Shown one piece after another: positions 18,007 to 27,589 of a stretch of 64,000 nt of DNA. Under the pieces are notes generated by a model. That model did not search any database and was not told the origin of the DNA. It worked only from the letters and a program-made list of their open reading frames with translations. Positions within the stretch are counted from its first letter, which is position 1, and every line of letters starts with the position of its first letter. The position numbers and the translations under genes are program-made. This DNA comes from Aquimarina sp. TRL1 (GTDB lineage: Bacteria > Bacteroidota > Bacteroidia > Flavobacteriales > Flavobacteriaceae), in the NCBI RefSeq assembly GCF_013365535.1, contig NZ_CP053590.1, positions 982,501 through 1,046,500 of the forward strand, read 5' to 3'.

Positions 18007-18471
18007 TCAGAAATGTATTGTAGGATCATTATGTTTAAATACAAAAATGCGATGTAATTCTCTGGTATTATCAAAAGTTAATTTTATAGCGTCAATGCTT
18101 CCCGCATGTACAGCTTTTCCCTCAAAATAAAACTCTTTTTCTCTTATTGTTATTGGATAGGTATGAATTGGTGTGATAATACTATCAGTAAAGAATTGGT
18201 AGCTTCGCTCATCTATAGGAGAAAAAACTTCTAATGTATTTTCTATCGGGTTCCATTTTGCAGAAGTGAATTTATTAAAATCTATAGTTAATGCTGCTTC
18301 AAGCGATTGTATCTGTTCTTTATACTCATAATTTTCACCAATACTTCTCATATTATTTTGTACTACTGTTAATACCGAAAATGCTAATCCCGCCACTATT
18401 GCCGAGATAACAATAACTACCATAACCTCGGTAAGGGTAAAGGCATTTATTTTATAGTTCAGTTTCATCAT
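18007..18471 (-). CDS. Minor pseudopilin (GspH/I/J-like)
   Basis: The N-terminal prepilin signal reads KINA|FTLTEVMVVIVISAIV with Glu at +5 and a long hydrophobic helix. The residue before the cleavage site is Ala in place of the usual Gly. The remainder (about 125 residues) is the globular pseudopilin head. The stop/start overlap of 4 nt with the preceding small pseudopilin places it in the operon. It probably belongs to the tip complex that starts pseudopilus assembly. Assignment to GspH, I or J is not possible by eye. Confidence 0.85.
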   Translation of the reverse strand: MMKLNYKINAFTLTEVMVVIVISAIVAGLAFSVLTVVQNNMRSIGENYEYKEQIQSLEAALTIDFNKFTSAKWNPIENTLEVFSPIDERSYQFFTDSIITPIHTYPITIREKEFYFEGKAVHAGSIDAIKLTFDNTRELHRIFVFKHNDPTIHF

Positions 18472-18782
18472 TTTATAAACAGTTTTTTTCTATGTTCGAT
18501 ATTACTTTTAGTATAAGATAAAATAGCAATATCTCCTGTTGATGTAATTACAATCTCCCAGCCATCAAAATCTTCTGTATATGGTAGCTTTATTTTTTGA
18601 TGAATAAAAAGGTATTCCAGCTCTTTCACTCTGTTTTCTATAGGGCTATGATCTTGTCGTATCTGATTATTAAAAATATTATTAAAACTTAAACTAGCTA
18701 CCATAAATACAATAATGATCAATACAGAAGCCGTAAGGGCTTCTATTAAGGTGGCGGCTCTTATTTTTTTTAGTACAACCAT
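18468..18782 (-). CDS. Minor pseudopilin (GspI-like, 104 aa)
   Basis: The prepilin-type N-terminus RA|ATLIEALTASVLIIIVFM has Glu at +5 and again Ala at -1. The short globular part (about 75 residues) fits a GspI-like minor pseudopilin. It overlaps its neighbours on both sides (13 nt and 4 nt). With the two genes around it, this makes a three-gene minor pseudopilin block, as in type II secretion operons of the GspH-I-J-K order. Confidence 0.82.
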   Translation of the reverse strand: MVVLKKIRAATLIEALTASVLIIIVFMVASLSFNNIFNNQIRQDHSPIENRVKELEYLFIHQKIKLPYTEDFDGWEIVITSTGDIAILSYTKSNIEHRKKLFIK

Positions 18783-20047
18783 TTTGCTATAGTATTTTTA
18801 GAATTTGCAAAAGGGAGTCCAGCATAATCTACCACTGGATTTATTAAGATTTTACCATTATAAATATGATTGAGGTATACAGAACCAGACTGGCGAGTTA
18901 TATATTGACGAGAATACAAAGCCCCCTGTACTTCTCCTTGAAAATCTATATTTCCCTGACAATAGACTTCTCCTATAACACCTACATTAGCTGCTATCTT
19001 CAGGTTTGGCTTAAGACGTCTTTTTTCTTTTTTATCCTTACTTTTATTCAAATACACAACCACACCTTCTATAATTGTTCCTTCTTCAATTATAAAATCT
19101 GGTTTATCATTTTGTTGTTGGTTATTCTGTGGGATACTATAAGCAATATTTTGATCCAAAAGTATCATCGCAGAAGGATAAGACAGGTGACACCTCTTCC
19201 CTATTTTAATCTTTTTAGTAGCAACCCCTTGAAAACGACCGTTTACTCCATTTTTTATAATGATTTCGGGAGCGATTAAAACTACATCTGTTAATTCTGT
19301 TTGAGGACCAACAACAATTTTTGTCTTCGATTGAATGACTATATTTCCTGTTATCTTTTCGTCTTCCAGAAATACCGGGTTTGTATCATAGATAACATAA
19401 ACAGGATCATGAAATGAATTTTTAAGTTCTCTTTGCTTTGCTATTGGCTCCCCCGTATCAATCAGTATTCCTTGTGCAAGTCCTTCTAAATATGTTAGCC
19501 ATTCTGGTTTTAATTCTGGGAGTACTGTTTTACTTTCTATCACACGACCATAATGTAGCGCACTACCTTGATAATAATTACCTGAAATATTCCCTGCCTT
19601 AATCCCCAGTTTAGGAAGATAACTGTTTCCTTCTAACCGAGTACTACCAACAACAACCAAAGGTGAATTTGCATCTTCTAAATACAAATTTGGCGTTGTT
19701 TCTGATATTTTTACTCCTGTAAAAGCTACTCTTGACACTTTTCTATCATGCACACTAATTTCTGTATATTGTTTTAACCAAGCTCCATGATAACCCGATA
19801 TCTCTTTTATTGTTACAAGATTCTGTACAGAAACAATTGTATCGCCTGTTACAACGTCATTATTCAAAGATTCAAATATCCTTGTATTGGATTGTTCAAA
19901 AGCTTGCACTAACTCTTTAGATTTGATCCTGAAAAAAGAATGAACATGCGTAAGCAATAAAAAAGCACCTAACAATAATGCCACTAATACCGAAATGAGT
20001 ATGGCAAATTGCATAGCCTGTGCTTTTATTTTTGAAAAAAACCTCAA
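18770..20047 (-). CDS. Large GspK-like tip protein with beta-helix-like body (425 aa)
   Basis: The N-terminus KIKAQAMQFAILISVLVALL is prepilin-like but has no Glu at +5, as in GspK, the pseudopilus tip. The body has no typical GspK helical insert. It contains short repeated turns (KITGNIVIQSKTKIVVGPQ, VVLIAPEIIIKNGVNGRF) that look like a right-handed beta-helix or polymer-forming fold. Near the end is another such segment (AANVGVIGEVYCQGNIDF). It could be the substrate-contact protein of the machine. Homology to GspK itself is an inference from position and missing Glu5. Confidence 0.7.
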   Translation of the reverse strand: MRFFSKIKAQAMQFAILISVLVALLLGAFLLLTHVHSFFRIKSKELVQAFEQSNTRIFESLNNDVVTGDTIVSVQNLVTIKEISGYHGAWLKQYTEISVHDRKVSRVAFTGVKISETTPNLYLEDANSPLVVVGSTRLEGNSYLPKLGIKAGNISGNYYQGSALHYGRVIESKTVLPELKPEWLTYLEGLAQGILIDTGEPIAKQRELKNSFHDPVYVIYDTNPVFLEDEKITGNIVIQSKTKIVVGPQTELTDVVLIAPEIIIKNGVNGRFQGVATKKIKIGKRCHLSYPSAMILLDQNIAYSIPQNNQQQNDKPDFIIEEGTIIEGVVVYLNKSKDKKEKRRLKPNLKIAANVGVIGEVYCQGNIDFQGEVQGALYSRQYITRQSGSVYLNHIYNGKILINPVVDYAGLPFANSKNTIAKWLY

Positions 20048-20511
20048 TGCACTATTTTAAATTCTTTAATTTTCCCTTTGTAACGCATTCTGACTGAACT
20101 CGAAAAAGCTTTCTGCAATGTCACCTCAGAAACGGTTTGTTTTAATTTTATCAGCTGATCATTACCATTGATCTCTATCAAATAAATCGCATTAGCATTG
20201 CCCTGACCAGACACGACCCCTTTATATTTGATTATAGGCCAAATCAAAGAATCCTTTTTCTCTATCTTTTTTGATTTGCTTACTTTCTTTTCTGGTCTGT
20301 AAAGGGTACCTAAAAAAGGGTCTCTCTCTACAGCATCCAAAATAAATTTTTCTTGCTCTTTGACTTCTATTGGAGCTACTGATATATCCTCTGCTTCTAC
20401 AATTGCTGAGGCTTCATCCGAAAATGCTCCTACTATCTGAAAAATAATAGCTCCCCAGATAAAGGCTACCAGTGGCAACAAAACATATAATCCTTTTTTA
20501 CCTTTTAGCAT
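20044..20511 (-). CDS. PilP/GspC-like periplasmic linker (155 aa)
   Basis: The N-terminus has one membrane helix (LYVLLPLVAFIWGAIIFQIV). This is followed by a low-complexity acidic linker, the motif DAVERDPFLGTLY typical of PilP/GspC proteins (RDPF), and a compact beta domain (IKYKGVVSGQGNANAIYLIEI, shown in part, then VRMRYKGKIKEF) that fits the HR or PilP homology region. Such proteins join the inner-membrane platform to the secretin. The 4-nt overlap with the GspK-like gene and the 6-bp gap to the FN3 lipoprotein place it in the operon. Confidence 0.75.
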   Translation of the reverse strand: MLKGKKGLYVLLPLVAFIWGAIIFQIVGAFSDEASAIVEAEDISVAPIEVKEQEKFILDAVERDPFLGTLYRPEKKVSKSKKIEKKDSLIWPIIKYKGVVSGQGNANAIYLIEINGNDQLIKLKQTVSEVTLQKAFSSSVRMRYKGKIKEFKIVH

Positions 20512-20517
20512 GATCCC

Positions 20518-21447
20518 TTAATTTATTGTAAAACGTAATACATCACTAGATTCACTTTGATTACCAGCTTGATCAAATGCTTTTAAAAACCAATAATAGG
20601 TTGCACCTGTTTCAAGGTCAATATCTGAAGGTGATGTCACCTTGGTTTTGGTCGCAAGCTGTGTTAACTGTTGATCTTTATAAATATAAATACTATCAAA
20701 TTCTACAGTTCCTTCTACAGCTTCTCTTGTCCAATTAAAAGTTACTGTAGCTACTGATTGTGATGCATCATTAACTGGAGCAGTTGCCACAGGTTTCTTA
20801 GGGTTTTTACTATCTACAGTCAATGTTCTTGTGGTATAGAGCGTACTTTGGGTATTATTTTCTGCACGTACCTGCCACTTGGTTATTCCTTCTGGAAAAG
20901 TGATTAGCAATGAAGTACCTGTAGTAGTTTTATCACTGATAATCTCATCACTTCCGTTTAATAGCTGCACTCTATAAAGTGTAGCAGCAGTTACTGCTTG
21001 CCATTTCAAATTTGTTTCTGTGGTATTTATGATCTCATTGTTTTGCGGAGTTGTTAATAATACCTCTCGAGCAGAAAAATCTTCATTTTCAAATACTGTA
21101 AAACTTGCTGTAGTGTATGGAGTATTAGACCCTGAATTCTGTGCTCTCACTCTCCATTGATATCCATTCTTAACCAAAGTAGTATTAAAATTTGTAGTAG
21201 TTACGGTAGTATCCACAATAACCTGAGAAGCATTCTCAAAATTAGGTTGTGCTAATTGCAATCGATATTCTGTCGCCTGATCTACAGCTTCCCAACTAAA
21301 TGTCACCGAGGTATTTGTTACCGACACTCCTTCAGACGGGGCAATCAGGACTGTTTTTACTTCTGTTAAATTCTCTTCAAAAAGCACCTCTTCGCAACCA
21401 ATACACATTGCAAATAGCGCTATTAGATATATCTTGTTTTTTTTCAT
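20518..21447 (-). CDS. Lipoprotein with three fibronectin-like repeats
   Basis: The lipobox MCIGC gives Cys18 at the N-terminus. Three beta-sandwich repeats of about 90 residues follow, each with a W-R motif (YQWRVRAQNSGS, KWQVRAENNTQS, YYWFLKAFDQAG), like fibronectin type III domains. Position between the PilP-like gene and another lipoprotein gene in a tight series suggests an envelope component or pilotin-like helper of the secretin. No homologous component is known to me in classical type II systems. Confidence 0.75.
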   Translation of the reverse strand: MKKNKIYLIALFAMCIGCEEVLFEENLTEVKTVLIAPSEGVSVTNTSVTFSWEAVDQATEYRLQLAQPNFENASQVIVDTTVTTTNFNTTLVKNGYQWRVRAQNSGSNTPYTTASFTVFENEDFSAREVLLTTPQNNEIINTTETNLKWQAVTAATLYRVQLLNGSDEIISDKTTTGTSLLITFPEGITKWQVRAENNTQSTLYTTRTLTVDSKNPKKPVATAPVNDASQSVATVTFNWTREAVEGTVEFDSIYIYKDQQLTQLATKTKVTSPSDIDLETGATYYWFLKAFDQAGNQSESSDVLRFTIN

Positions 21448-21449
21448 CT

Positions 21450-22184
21450 CTAAAGTTTAAAATAATTCATTTTCCCTTTTGCTTTTTCTGCATCTTGATA
21501 AGTATTTTTTGAACAGGAAGCTTTTTCATCAATAATACCTACCATATTTATTTGTTTTTTATCATTTTCTCCCCAGCAGAAAAAAGATAATTCGTAGGCA
21601 AAAATTGTAGCTTCTGCAAAATCAATTGTTTTGTAAAGCTTCCCTTCTTTAACCAGAGATATTTGATATTGTTTATAAGAATGATTACTCAAAAAAATAG
21701 CTTCTGCATTATTGATTTCCTGTATAAGAGCTTTCGGCAATGCCAAAGACACAGAAGTAACAATAGCCGCTTCTTTATGACTTTTCAGATACGTAAAAGT
21801 TTGTGTATTATAGTCCTGTTGCAACTCTGCAATAGTTCCAACGCGATCTAATATCTCTAGGGTTAAAAACTGGGGTTTACTCTCTAAAGAATCTACATAT
21901 TTGATTTCTTGTGAATTATTCCTATCCGCCTTTAAATAGGTATTAAAAGTAGTTTTATTAAAATCTACAGAAGTGCTATTTGCCCTTATCAGTTTTTTGT
22001 ATTCTGGTATGGTCGAAATCTGAAATCCTGAGCTATACACACCTTCTTTATGCAATCCTATTACTCCTAACGCAACTGGGTTTTTGCTAGCTGTATGCAT
22101 TACCTCCTTATTAATTTTAACACTATGACATCCAATACAACAAAACGTCAAAATTATTGCAAAACAGTATATTTTATAATTCAT
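21450..22184 (-). CDS. Lipoprotein of unknown function in secretion operon (244 aa)
   Basis: The lipobox FCCIGC lies near residue 19 (AIILTFCCIGCHSVKI). The mature part is alpha/beta with no known motif. It lies 2 bp from the FN3 lipoprotein gene and 27 bp from the PilO-like gene. It may help secretin localisation, as pilotins do, but there is no sequence evidence for that. Confidence 0.65.
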   Translation of the reverse strand: MNYKIYCFAIILTFCCIGCHSVKINKEVMHTASKNPVALGVIGLHKEGVYSSGFQISTIPEYKKLIRANSTSVDFNKTTFNTYLKADRNNSQEIKYVDSLESKPQFLTLEILDRVGTIAELQQDYNTQTFTYLKSHKEAAIVTSVSLALPKALIQEINNAEAIFLSNHSYKQYQISLVKEGKLYKTIDFAEATIFAYELSFFCWGENDKKQINMVGIIDEKASCSKNTYQDAEKAKGKMNYFKL

Positions 22185-22211
22185 GATATTGTTCTTCTTC
22201 TATTTATATTA

Positions 22212-22730
22212 TTAATTGAGGCGTTGTAACAATACCCTGCATTGCAGATATGTTACCCCAGTCCTAAAATTTTTCTTTTTTTCAAAATGTACCTGAACAA
22301 TATTTCCAAAACTATATTGTTGTTCTAGTGCATATATTACTTCTATCAATGCCTTATAATCGCCTTGCAAAATAAAATCATAGGTAGTAATCTCTTCTTT
22401 TGTTACTTCATCATCATAGATATGTGGCTCTTCAAAAGCAATAACCTTAATTTCTGACATATTAGATAAAGAGTTCAACGTTTTCAATAAGTTATGCTGT
22501 AAAGAGCTTCCTTTGAGATTGTTTTTTCTCAAAATCGCTTCTAACTGCTGTTCCTTTTTTTTTAATGCAGCTAACTGTATAGGTGCTGCCAAGTACTTTT
22601 CTTTTTCATATTCTAATTTGGAAACTTCAGAATGTATAGCAAATGTTTTGGCAATACTAAAACGATACGCTACAAACAGTATGCACAACAAAACAGCTAT
22701 CAATACTATATTTTTAGTTTTTTGTTTCAT
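22212..22730 (-). CDS. PilO/GspM-like inner-membrane protein
   Basis: One N-terminal membrane helix (NIVLIAVLLCILFVAYRF) is followed by a coiled coil of about 50 residues (LEYEKEKYLAAPIQLAALKK) and a ferredoxin-like periplasmic domain (DFILQGDYKALIEVIYALEQ). This matches PilO/GspM. In type IV pili and type II systems it pairs with PilN/GspL at the inner membrane. The 17-nt overlap with the upstream PilM/N-like gene supports this pairing. Confidence 0.8.
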   Translation of the reverse strand: MKQKTKNIVLIAVLLCILFVAYRFSIAKTFAIHSEVSKLEYEKEKYLAAPIQLAALKKKEQQLEAILRKNNLKGSSLQHNLLKTLNSLSNMSEIKVIAFEEPHIYDDEVTKEEITTYDFILQGDYKALIEVIYALEQQYSFGNIVQVHFEKKKNFRTGVTYLQCRVLLQRLN

Positions 22731-23925
22731 CCGACTTAATCTTTAATGTTAATTCAAAATCAGATATATTTTGTTTATCTAAACCATATTGTACTATCGT
22801 AACAGCATCTACAAATGATAATCCTTCTATCGCTCTTAACCAGATTGTAAAATCTGATTTATCTATTGATTTACCTGAAACAGAAACTATTTTATCCTTA
22901 AATTCTATAACCTTATCTTTTCTAATAGGTTTTGTTAAAGGTTGATATGCAAGGGATGTTAACACTATAGTGGAAGGCTGTACTTGCACAATTTTATTAA
23001 TATAATTGGAGCTTCTGGAAAAACCTGTAGTCAAAACACTTTGTACCAATGCTTCCATGATCTTTACTTCAGATTGTTTCTTAGTAATTTGATCTTTTTG
23101 AGTTGTATAAACCTGAAGTTCTTCCTGCAATCCTTGCCATTTTTTATAATTCGAATTGAACACAAAAAAATTAACCAGTAATACTATCAAAAGAAACCCT
23201 ATACCTCCTTGTAATGTATTTTTAAAAACCCGAGATTCTACATAGTGTTTATATAATTCCTGATTTTTAATTCCCAGATTCCCCGAAACTTTATTATTAC
23301 TCATCACAGCATCCAAAGCTATTGCTAATGGCAAAGAATGTGTTGATGCAAAAACAAGCCCTTCAATACTATATTGCTCTTCGGTATTTTTTTGGTTGGT
23401 TACTATTGAAACTACTTCACTATTACTATAGTGTACTTCTCCCCTATGGGTTTTTAAACGCTCGCCATTACCGTACTCTGATAACACTGCCATTTTTAAT
23501 GCCCCCAAAGAAATAGAAGTAACTTTGAATCCTTCATTTTGAAATTCTTCAATAAGTGTATCTATATATCTTTTTCTACATACTGCAATAAATGATTTTT
23601 CTGTTGTTCGCAGTACCTGATAGTAAAAATCATTGAGGTTAAGGTTAGGGAAAGCTTCTGCAACTATCTCTGCATCGGTTCCTGTATGAGCTACTTCTTT
23701 AGATAATATTTTATCATCGGTAATAACCAGACTTAATTCGCTGTTTTTTAGAAATTTATACAACTTATTATAATGTCGTACTGTAAAAGTTTGAGTTATA
23801 TCTAACTCTCCTTTTTTTTGCATGAGTTCGAGCCCCAAAAGTATAAGTTCTCCATTATTATCTGAATGTTCTACGGTGACTAATATTTTGCCAAAGGGGT
23901 TGTATGCCGATAAAAAATCCTTCAT
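22714..23925 (-). CDS. GspL-like protein, PilM-like plus PilN-like fusion (403 aa)
   Basis: Residues 1-225 resemble a cytoplasmic actin-like domain of the PilM/GspL type (LVTVEHSDNNGELILLGLEL, later DFYYQVLRTTEKSFIAVCRK). There is one membrane helix near 240-260 (GIGFLLIVLLVNFFVF), a coiled coil (LQVYTTQKDQITKKQSEVKI) and a PilN-like periplasmic domain. GspL proteins have this organisation, while type IV pili split it into PilM and PilN. It presumably recruits the GspE ATPase to the platform. It abuts the secretin gene with a 1-nt overlap. Confidence 0.78.
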   Translation of the reverse strand: MKDFLSAYNPFGKILVTVEHSDNNGELILLGLELMQKKGELDITQTFTVRHYNKLYKFLKNSELSLVITDDKILSKEVAHTGTDAEIVAEAFPNLNLNDFYYQVLRTTEKSFIAVCRKRYIDTLIEEFQNEGFKVTSISLGALKMAVLSEYGNGERLKTHRGEVHYSNSEVVSIVTNQKNTEEQYSIEGLVFASTHSLPLAIALDAVMSNNKVSGNLGIKNQELYKHYVESRVFKNTLQGGIGFLLIVLLVNFFVFNSNYKKWQGLQEELQVYTTQKDQITKKQSEVKIMEALVQSVLTTGFSRSSNYINKIVQVQPSTIVLTSLAYQPLTKPIRKDKVIEFKDKIVSVSGKSIDKSDFTIWLRAIEGLSFVDAVTIVQYGLDKQNISDFELTLKIKSDETKN

Positions 23926-26105
23926 TAATAAAATACTGTAGGTTTGATAATTACGTTCAGTTTTTTCTTAGAATCTTCTCTTTTTCGCTTACTAAATAGC
24001 CATTTTAAAATAGGGATACGAGACAATAGTGGCACTCCTGATCCCGAATCATTTTTTACTTTTTGTTCTATTCCTCCGAGAATTGCCACATCATTAGCTC
24101 GCATTCTCATAATCGATGAGAACTTGCGACTATTAATATCTGGGGGAGCATTTTCAGCTATACGTTTTCCACTAAAACTAGATTGAATCACCTGTATATC
24201 AAGAGTAATCTGTCCATCACCCGATACAAATGGTTTAAATTCTAACGCTAATTCAGCATCTATTGGAAGATAGTTTACGACTTCTGAAGTCTGCGGAATC
24301 TGTGATCCAAAAAAGTTTTGGTTCGTTACTGCATAATAGGTAGTTTGCCCACTTGATAAGTATGCTTTATGTCCATTTAAAGTACTCAACTTTGGGGTGG
24401 ATAATATTTTCACATTACCATTGCTTTCCATTGCTTTGATATCCATATAAAAATTAGGCACCACATTTCCTAAGTTTAAAGACCCAAAACCATCGAACCC
24501 TCCTATTACTCTATTTATTGTTGAGGCTCCCAAGGTAATATTGGCATTAGGAAAAATTGTTCCTTCTGTAGTGACAGGTTCTTTACCTATACCAAATTCT
24601 ACTCCTGCTTCTAAAGTAGCAGAGCGGTTGACCTCTAAAATCATTACTTCAATTAATATTAATGGAATCGGTTTATCTATATACTTTATAAATTTCTTAA
24701 ATTTCTCTACCTGGGTACCAGAACCACTAACAATAAAACTATTGAGTTCCGCATCTATTTTTATATCTAATCCTGTAGTGACAGTTATCGGAAAAATTTC
24801 TGAAATCGAACTTACCTGCATCTCATTAGAAGAAGATGATTTTCTATTTCTAAAAGAGGAACTTCGTTGATTTCTATTAATCCCTGTACTCGATCCCCCA
24901 GATATATAATTAACACCTCCTGTGGGAAAATTAGAAGCGCCATCCCCAGAACCAGAGTAATTTGCATCTCCTAACATCACTATAGAACGATGCATCATTT
25001 GCACCATTTCAATTTTTTTGAGAGACAATTGATCCTCTGTCCCAAAATAATAAACGTTACCTTCTCTCTTAAAAGTAAATGTCTTTGATGTCGTTGCTAG
25101 ATTGTTCTGTATATTTTGCTGCCCATTATAAGTATTAGATTTCTCTTGATTAGACGCATCTATTTGCCCTGAAACTATATTGCTTTCAAAAATTTTTGAC
25201 AATAATTCATCAAAAGAAATCGATTCAGCTTTTACTGTAACGTTACCTGCATTTTCTAATGGGGAAGCAATAAAAACATCAAGTTTTAAATCTTCAGACA
25301 GGGTATAAATTACATTAGACACTGGTGTGTTTTTTAAATCTACAGACACCCTTTTTGCTAACGTATCTATCACTTTATACGAAAAATTAGATCGACGTAA
25401 GCGATAACTTGCTGGTTTACTTCCTGACTTTCCTGCTTGTTCAAAAGAGGTAAACTCATAAAACCCGTCTTTTGTTTTATTATAGTCCAGATCATTAGCC
25501 TCTGCCATTTTTTTCATGGCAACATCAAAAGAGACATTCTTGATAAAGAAATTTAAGTTTTTATCGTTGAGCTCAGGAGTGAACAATAAATTCTTACCAG
25601 AAACTTCTGTTATTTTTCTAAAAACCTTAGATAAAGGATCATTATTTAAATCAATGGATAGTTCGGTACTAAGAACATCATACGCTACCAATATTTTTTT
25701 TTCTGTAGGAGCAACCACAGGCAACACATACTTTTTTATTGATAATATATTTCCTGTAAAAGCAATATCTAATTGATATTCTTTTACCAAAAACATTAAT
25801 AAATCCTGAACAGTAACATCGTTAAATCCATTTATAATCGGGATGTTATTTAATTCATTTGACAAATTAATATTAATCTTATGTACCTGGGATACTGCTC
25901 GTAAAAAATTGAGTAATGAAGTGTTTGATATATTTACATTTACCTTTTCTGTTAAGCCAGGGATATCTACATTAAGAAGCTCCAACTTGTTTTCTATGTT
26001 AGAAATCCTACTATTATTTCCCCCCTGATTCTGAAAATCTACTTGTGCAGAAACCTGTACCCCCACAGTAAGAGCGAAAATTAGTATTAGCTGTTTTATT
26101 TTCAT
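23925..26105 (-). CDS. gspD: Secretin of type II secretion/type IV pilus type
   Basis: The frame begins at 26147, but the ATG at 26105 is directly followed by a signal peptide (MKIKQLILIFALTVGVQVSA), so that start is preferred (726 residues). N-terminal domains resemble STN/N0 and N1-N2 repeats (LLNFLRAVSQVHKININL; VSNVIYTLSEDLKLDVFI). A low-complexity Gly/Ser region (SGSGDGASNFPTGG) sits in the middle, and the C-terminal secretin domain has LIEVMILEVNRS and VPLLSRIPILKWLFS. It forms the outer-membrane ring. The order after gspE is that of a compact Bacteroidota T2SS operon. Confidence 0.93.
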   Translation of the reverse strand: MKIKQLILIFALTVGVQVSAQVDFQNQGGNNSRISNIENKLELLNVDIPGLTEKVNVNISNTSLLNFLRAVSQVHKININLSNELNNIPIINGFNDVTVQDLLMFLVKEYQLDIAFTGNILSIKKYVLPVVAPTEKKILVAYDVLSTELSIDLNNDPLSKVFRKITEVSGKNLLFTPELNDKNLNFFIKNVSFDVAMKKMAEANDLDYNKTKDGFYEFTSFEQAGKSGSKPASYRLRRSNFSYKVIDTLAKRVSVDLKNTPVSNVIYTLSEDLKLDVFIASPLENAGNVTVKAESISFDELLSKIFESNIVSGQIDASNQEKSNTYNGQQNIQNNLATTSKTFTFKREGNVYYFGTEDQLSLKKIEMVQMMHRSIVMLGDANYSGSGDGASNFPTGGVNYISGGSSTGINRNQRSSSFRNRKSSSSNEMQVSSISEIFPITVTTGLDIKIDAELNSFIVSGSGTQVEKFKKFIKYIDKPIPLILIEVMILEVNRSATLEAGVEFGIGKEPVTTEGTIFPNANITLGASTINRVIGGFDGFGSLNLGNVVPNFYMDIKAMESNGNVKILSTPKLSTLNGHKAYLSSGQTTYYAVTNQNFFGSQIPQTSEVVNYLPIDAELALEFKPFVSGDGQITLDIQVIQSSFSGKRIAENAPPDINSRKFSSIMRMRANDVAILGGIEQKVKNDSGSGVPLLSRIPILKWLFSKRKREDSKKKLNVIIKPTVFY

Positions 26106-26170
26106 CTTTGTTCTTTTATTCCTTTTTAATTCTCTGATATGATGCATTATCGCCCCCTAATCAATAATAT

Positions 26171-27589
26171 TTAATTATTTGTCAGCAAAGCATATACTTC
26201 TTCTACCGAAGTTTCTCCATCGAGAACCATCCTTATCGCGTTATGTCGTAATGTGTTTATTTTTTTCTTTTCTATATAGGTGTCTATCTGCAATTCATTA
26301 TGTCGAATAGCTACCTCTAATTCTTTAGTTATAGGTAGTATTTCGTAGATCGCTTTACGCCCCATATATCCGGTATGATAACAATGATTGCACCCTACAG
26401 CTATATAATGCTGTTCCATTTTTTCAGGGATTTCAAAACCTTGAGGAAAATCTCTTGTTTCTGCTTTCTTTTTTGTTTTACAATGTGGGCAAAGTTTTCT
26501 CACTAAACGTTGGGCAATACTCATAGCTATCGTATTAGCCAGTAAAAAAGCAGGCACTTTCATATCGATTAATCTAGAAATAGTTGCCCATGCAGAATTG
26601 GTATGTATCGTAGAAAGTACTAAGTGTCCTGTTAATGCTGCTTTTATAGCCATCCCTGCGGTACGATCATCTCTGATCTCACCAACCATAATAATATCTG
26701 GGTCCTGACGTAAAAATGCGCGTAATGCAGCTGGGAAATCGAACTCAATATCTTCTCTAAGCTGTACTTGGTTGATTCCTTGAAGTGTGTATTCGATAGG
26801 GTCTTCGATCGTGAGAATATTAGTTGTTTCTTTATTTAGCTCTTTTAAAGAGGCATAAAGGGTCGTCGTTTTACCTGATCCTGTAGGTCCGGAAATCAGA
26901 ATAATCCCTTGCGGTTTTTTTATTGCTTCACGATATTCCTCTATTTCTTCTTTTGTAAAACCTAAATCGTTTAATGATACTTCCTGGGTATTACGATTAA
27001 GTAATCTGAGTACAATTTTTTCTCCATACAAAGTAGGCATGGTAGACACTCTGATATCAAACTCATCTGTACCTTCTTTAAATGTTATTCTCCCATCTTG
27101 TGCTAATCGTTTTTGTGAAATATCAAGACCTGATTGTATTTTGATTTGGTTAACCAACTGAGGATATTCTGTATTAGAGATCGTATATTGTTCTTTTAGT
27201 TTACCATCTAATCTAAAGCGAACTCTACACAACTTCTCATAAGGTTCCATATGGATATCACTACTTCCAAAATCCTTAGCTGTAGCAATTAGTTTCTGTA
27301 AAAACTGATCTTGGTATTCCAATTTTTCAGTAGAAGAAACAGAAGTTTTTCTATAATTAAAGGTTAAATAGGACTGTATATCTTCTGTAGTCTCAGATAT
27401 AATATCAACAGAACAATCTAAAATGATAGTTAGTTCCTTTTGTAAATCTTTTACATCTTGATGATCTGTTTTTAACGTAAGTCTCCCTTCTTCTTTAGCA
27501 ACAGGAACTATCCTGTAATGAAAAGCTTGATTGGATGTAATCAATTGTTTTAACTCTACAGGTATTTCATATGTTTTTACACTACTCAT
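26171..27589 (-). CDS. gspE: GspE/PilB-type assembly ATPase
   Basis: The N-terminal part (1-95) is a short T2SSE_N-like domain. The ATPase core has Walker A GPTGSGKT (234-241), an Asp box (IEDPIEY), Walker B DPDIIMVGEIRD (296-307) and a His box (LVLSTIHTNSA). A four-Cys zinc site (CPHC at 367-370 and CNHC at 400-403) is typical of GspE/PilB. It powers pseudopilus assembly at the cytoplasmic face. The start overlaps the peptidase gene stop by 4 nt. At 472 residues it is somewhat shorter than most GspE proteins, with a reduced N-terminal domain. Confidence 0.95.
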   Translation of the reverse strand: MSSVKTYEIPVELKQLITSNQAFHYRIVPVAKEEGRLTLKTDHQDVKDLQKELTIILDCSVDIISETTEDIQSYLTFNYRKTSVSSTEKLEYQDQFLQKLIATAKDFGSSDIHMEPYEKLCRVRFRLDGKLKEQYTISNTEYPQLVNQIKIQSGLDISQKRLAQDGRITFKEGTDEFDIRVSTMPTLYGEKIVLRLLNRNTQEVSLNDLGFTKEEIEEYREAIKKPQGIILISGPTGSGKTTTLYASLKELNKETTNILTIEDPIEYTLQGINQVQLREDIEFDFPAALRAFLRQDPDIIMVGEIRDDRTAGMAIKAALTGHLVLSTIHTNSAWATISRLIDMKVPAFLLANTIAMSIAQRLVRKLCPHCKTKKKAETRDFPQGFEIPEKMEQHYIAVGCNHCYHTGYMGRKAIYEILPITKELEVAIRHNELQIDTYIEKKKINTLRHNAIRMVLDGETSVEEVYALLTNN

